From: Sedimenticola hydrogenitrophicus | GTDB lineage: Bacteria > Pseudomonadota > Gammaproteobacteria > Chromatiales > Chromatiaceae | Direction of reading: 5' to 3' | Assembly (NCBI RefSeq): GCF_025175675.1 | Contig: NZ_JANIOA010000012.1 | Location: 49,149-113,148 of the forward strand | Length of the DNA: 64,000 nucleotides | Shown here: one piece after another, positions 61,331 to 64,000 of the stretch | How positions within the stretch are numbered: position 1 is the first letter of the stretch | Layout of the letters: each line of letters starts with the position of its first letter | The notes under the pieces: model-generated | Seen by the model: only the letters and a program-made list of their open reading frames with translations | Databases searched by the model: none | Told to the model about the DNA's origin: nothing | Translations under genes and position numbers: made by a program

Positions 61331-62482
61331 ATGAGCATCAACATCGACAGCAAACTACCGAACCTGGGCACCACCATCTTCACCGTCATTGGCGAACTGG
61401 CCAACCGGCACCAGGCGATCAACCTGGGCCAGGGCTTTCCCGATTTCAGCGCCCCCCAGGGATTGCTGGATCGGGTCGATTACCATATCCAGCAGGGGCA
61501 TAATCAGTATGCCCCCATGGCCGGGGTGGCCGCCCTGCGCGAGGCAATCGCCGACAAGATCGGGCAGAGCTACGGCCGTGCGGTCTCGGCGGACCGGGAG
61601 GTGACGGTGACGCCCGGTGCCACGGAAGCCCTCTACTGTGCCATCACCGCCTGCGTCCGTCCGGGCGACGAGGTGATCGTGTTCGATCCCGCCTACGACA
61701 GCTACGAGCCGGCCATCGAACTTAGCGGCGGTCGCGCGGTGCACCTGCCGCTGCTGCCGCCGGCCTTCGGAATCGACTGGCAGCGGGTCAAGGATGCGAT
61801 CAATCCCCGCACCCGCATGATCATCCTCAACTCGCCCCACAACCCGACCGGGGCGACCCTGTCGGCGGGAGATCTGGATAGCCTGGCCGAACTGGTGCGG
61901 GATACCGATATCCTGCTGCTCTCCGATGAGGTGTACGAGCATCTTGTCTATGATGGCGAGACCCACCAAAGCCTGTTGCGGCATGATGAATTGGCGGCGC
62001 GCGCCTTCGTGGTCTTCTCCTTCGGCAAGACCTACCACGTGACCGGCTGGAAGACCGGCTACTGCATCGCCCCCGCCGCCCTCACCGCGGAACTGCGCAA
62101 GGTCCACCAGTACGTCACCTTCGTGGCGGTGACGCCGATCCAGCTCGCCTTGGCGGATTACCTGCGGGATTGTCCGGAACATTACCGGCAACTGCCCGCC
62201 TTCTATCAGCACAAGCGGGACCTGTTTTGCGAGCACATGACCGGCTCGCGTTTCAAATTTACGCCGACCCGGGGCACCTTTTTCCAGCTGATGGATTATA
62301 GTGATATCAGTGACCGGGACGATATGGCCATGGCCGAATGGCTGACCGGTGAAAAAGGGGTGGCAGCCATACCGGTTTCGGTGTTTTATAAAGAGCCACC
62401 GCCGGGGCGCTACGTGCGCTTCTGTTTCGCCAAGGAAGATCAAACCCTCATCAAGGCGGCGGAGTTACTGTGCAGGATCTGA
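61331..62482 (+). CDS. PLP-dependent methionine aminotransferase (YbdL-type)
   Basis: 383 residues (start MSINIDSKLP; the open frame upstream is non-coding). Fold-type I aminotransferase: LGQGFPDFSAPQGLLDRV, the PLP motif SPHNPTGATLS, LLLSDEVYEHLVYDGE and the Schiff-base Lys in SFGKTYHVTGWKTGYC. It belongs to the YbdL/kynurenine-aminotransferase-like group that acts on methionine or glutamine with various keto acids. Its stop lies 13 bases inside the omega-amidase gene, a pairing that salvages methionine: transamination of KMTB with glutamine and hydrolysis of the resulting alpha-ketoglutaramate. Confidence 0.9.
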   Translation: MSINIDSKLPNLGTTIFTVIGELANRHQAINLGQGFPDFSAPQGLLDRVDYHIQQGHNQYAPMAGVAALREAIADKIGQSYGRAVSADREVTVTPGATEALYCAITACVRPGDEVIVFDPAYDSYEPAIELSGGRAVHLPLLPPAFGIDWQRVKDAINPRTRMIILNSPHNPTGATLSAGDLDSLAELVRDTDILLLSDEVYEHLVYDGETHQSLLRHDELAARAFVVFSFGKTYHVTGWKTGYCIAPAALTAELRKVHQYVTFVAVTPIQLALADYLRDCPEHYRQLPAFYQHKRDLFCEHMTGSRFKFTPTRGTFFQLMDYSDISDRDDMAMAEWLTGEKGVAAIPVSVFYKEPPPGRYVRFCFAKEDQTLIKAAELLCRI

Positions 62483-63237
62483 CCCTTACCCTGATTCAAG
62501 ACCAGATTCACTGGCAGCAGCCGGAAGCCAACCGGCAGCACTTCGAGGCCCTGATCTCGCAGGCGCCGAGTTCCGACCTGATCCTGCTGCCGGAGATGTT
62601 CAGTACCGGTTTCTCCCTGCAATCCTCACAACTGGCCGAAACCATGACCGGCGACAGCATCCACTGGATGACCCGCATGGCAAAAGAGAGCGGGGCAGTG
62701 GTGGCCGGTTCCCTGATCCTGGAGGATGACGGCCACTACTACAACCGGCTGATCTGGATGCGCCCGGACGGTACCTTCGCCTTCTACGACAAGCGCCACC
62801 TGTTCCGCATGGCCGACGAGCACCACCACTACACCCCGGGTGACGAACGGCTGGTGGTGACCCTCAACGGCTGGCGCATCTGTCCGTTGGTCTGCTACGA
62901 CCTACGCTTCCCGGTCTGGAGCCGCAACACCAGCAGTTTCGACCTGCTGCTGTACGTGGCCAACTGGCCGGAAAAACGCCGCCTGCACTGGCAGCGCCTG
63001 CTACCGGCACGGGCGATTGAAAACCTCTGTTACGTGGCGGGCCTGAACCGGGTCGGCGAGGACGGCAACGCCATCGCCTACAGCGGCGACAGCGTGGTCA
63101 TCTCCCCCAAAGGAGAGGAACTGCTGAACGCCGGGAGTGACGCGGGCCTGTTCACCGTGCAACTCAATCATGAGGAGCTGGCCAGCTATCGCGAAAAATT
63201 CCCCGCCCACCTGGATGCGGATCATTTCCATTTTTGA
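62470..63237 (+). CDS. Omega-amidase (YafV/Nit2-like)
   Basis: 255 residues, GTG start within the transaminase gene. Nitrilase-fold catalytic triad: Glu in LILLPEMFSTGFSL, Lys in FYDKRHLFRMADEH and Cys in PLVCYDLRFPVWSRN. YafV/Nit2 enzymes hydrolyse alpha-ketoglutaramate or alpha-ketosuccinamate, made by glutamine- or asparagine-linked transamination, so the coupling with the upstream aminotransferase is functionally meaningful. Confidence 0.92.
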   Translation: MQDLTLTLIQDQIHWQQPEANRQHFEALISQAPSSDLILLPEMFSTGFSLQSSQLAETMTGDSIHWMTRMAKESGAVVAGSLILEDDGHYYNRLIWMRPDGTFAFYDKRHLFRMADEHHHYTPGDERLVVTLNGWRICPLVCYDLRFPVWSRNTSSFDLLLYVANWPEKRRLHWQRLLPARAIENLCYVAGLNRVGEDGNAIAYSGDSVVISPKGEELLNAGSDAGLFTVQLNHEELASYREKFPAHLDADHFHF

Positions 63238-63431
63238 GTATGTGTCCATTGGGGCATCGGTGGGCCGTGCCGTAAAGCCAATGGGGCAGGTTTTATCAGC
63301 AAAAACAAAAAATAATTAAATCAGTTGTTTAGCTCAATTTGTTCAATTAGAGCAGGCAGGATAATGCACGGAGCAAGATGTCGGGTTTTACATTATTGGT
63401 TCGCACTGTATTATTCACTAAATTCTCGGGA

Positions 63432-63577
63432 TGTATGATCATTGTCCGGCGTTAAGAAAGAGGAAACACAAGCTCGTCGTGGCTCGGATTGAAATTTATC
63501 AGGAAGAATTGATTGCGGATTGGCAATTGGCAGTGATCGGGAGCAAGCCGTTCCCTATACGAGGACTGGATCAATGA
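63432..63577 (+). pseudogene. Truncated DUF4160-like gene
   Basis: 48 codons from an ATG at 63432 ending in the stop TGA that overlaps the DUF2442 start (ATGA). The translation KLVVARIEIYQEELIADWQ and LAVIGSKPFPIRGL matches the C-terminal half of DUF4160 proteins, which normally precede DUF2442 in two-gene toxin-antitoxin-like modules. The N-terminal half is missing; upstream sequence is open but unrelated. Probably an inactive remnant. Too short for most gene finders. Confidence 0.6.
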
Positions 63578-63798
63578 TTATTCAGCAAGTTATTCCAAAA
63601 GAGAATTTCATCCTCCGTATTGTGGCGGAAAATGGAAGATCAGGTGAATTTGATGTAGGTCCCTACCTGAAGGGAGAGGCATTCGAGCCATTAAAAGATC
63701 CGGAAGAATTCAAGAAAATACATAATGGAAAATATTTCATTGAGTGGGAGTGCGGTGCAGATTTGTCCGCTGATACGATTGAGGCCCATTTGAAATAG
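63574..63798 (+). CDS. DUF2442 protein
   Basis: 74 residues (MIIQQVIPKENFILRIVAENG start). The family pattern is GEFDVGPYLKGEAFEPLKDPEEFKKI and FIEWECGADLSADTIEAHL. DUF2442 proteins are small, often next to DUF4160, and proposed as antitoxin-like; no activity is proven. Base composition is lower in GC than the rest of the window. It overlaps the truncated DUF4160 gene by four bases. The gap from 63238 to 63431 shows no other gene. Confidence 0.8.
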   Translation: MIIQQVIPKENFILRIVAENGRSGEFDVGPYLKGEAFEPLKDPEEFKKIHNGKYFIEWECGADLSADTIEAHLK

Positions 63799-63903
63799 AG
63801 TCGAAACCAAGGCGCGCCTGCCTTTTCTTCGGGTTGTGCTGATTCGATAACGAAACGCACCAGTCACCCATCAGGATCTAGGCTCGGCAATATCCTTTGG
63901 ACC

Positions 63904-63996
63904 AATAGGGGACAGACCACGGTTATAGTCGCGTAGATAACAAGTTAGGCAATGGCTTTTTGAAATTGCTCTGTAAAGCGTGGTCTGTCCTCTATT
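63904..63996. repeat. AATAGGGGACAGACCACG inverted repeat
   Basis: AATAGGGGACAGACCACG (63904-63921) and CGTGGTCTGTCCTCTATT (63979-63996) are 17/18 reverse complements 57 bases apart, at the window's right edge. This motif is often seen beside IS200/REP-associated tyrosine transposase genes, none of which is visible here; it may lie just beyond the window. Confidence 0.7.
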
Positions 63997-64000
63997 ATTT

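Overview
The window reads as about 64 kb of a GC-rich gammaproteobacterial chromosome with ordinary gene density and no rRNA, tRNA, phage, plasmid or CRISPR locus that I can recognise. The gene mix suggests a respiring, probably sulfur-oxidising member of the Chromatiales-type gammaproteobacteria. It includes Ppc, 3-hydroxybutyrate dehydrogenase, an ETHE1-type persulfide dioxygenase, two sulfate-type transporters, a NosD-like protein, cytochrome b561 with YceI, small c-type cytochromes, Ada-AlkA and a dense two-component network. That taxonomic placement is an inference from gene content, not from a marker gene.

Layout. 1-9.4 kb: a response regulator (cut by the window edge) with its sensor kinase, a CBS protein, a small monooxygenase-like protein, an orphan NosD, a HugZ-like flavin-binding protein, TrmN6 and Ppc. 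9.9-24.1 kb: PhnA, transaldolase, an Lrp regulator, 3-hydroxybutyrate dehydrogenase, two MFS carriers around a VOC protein and a ModE-like regulator, a LysR-AzoR pair, cytochrome b561-YceI, persulfide dioxygenase, DUF971, and an HD-domain gene broken by a 298-bp insertion. 24.2-26.8 kb: four small exported proteins (EF-hand, lipoprotein, PRC-barrel, retropepsin-like). 27.3-36.6 kb: a tightly packed five-gene signalling operon with an HD-GYP output. 37.2-48.9 kb: SLC13 and SulP anion carriers, Ogt with Ada-AlkA, and AckA-Pta. 49.4-63.2 kb: formate-THF ligase, a CPA2 antiporter, a CDF metal exporter, an IbpA-type heat-shock protein with a sigma-32 promoter and a ROSE-like thermometer, an Att-type ABC/lipocalin operon, and a methionine transaminase with omega-amidase. 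63.4-64 kb: a lower-GC DUF4160 remnant with DUF2442, and an inverted repeat of the kind found near REP-associated transposases.

The most unusual content is in the intergenic DNA. Five short elements share the tips GTAACTACTC...GAGTAGTTAC. Four are flanked by 8-bp direct repeats (two perfect, two 7/8) and one by an imperfect 7-bp repeat. A GTAA tip with an 8-bp duplication is the signature of the IS66 family, so these look like non-autonomous IS66-type MITEs, yet no transposase lies in the window. Around and inside them sit many palindromic units with unrelated bodies that nearly all begin GTAGG and end CCTAC. A third element type at 15.8-16.0 kb has perfect 19-bp terminal inverted repeats and a 5-bp duplication. 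The SLC13 and SulP genes, 5 kb apart and from different families, share a homologous upstream segment of about 105 bp, which points to common control of anion (sulfate) transport.
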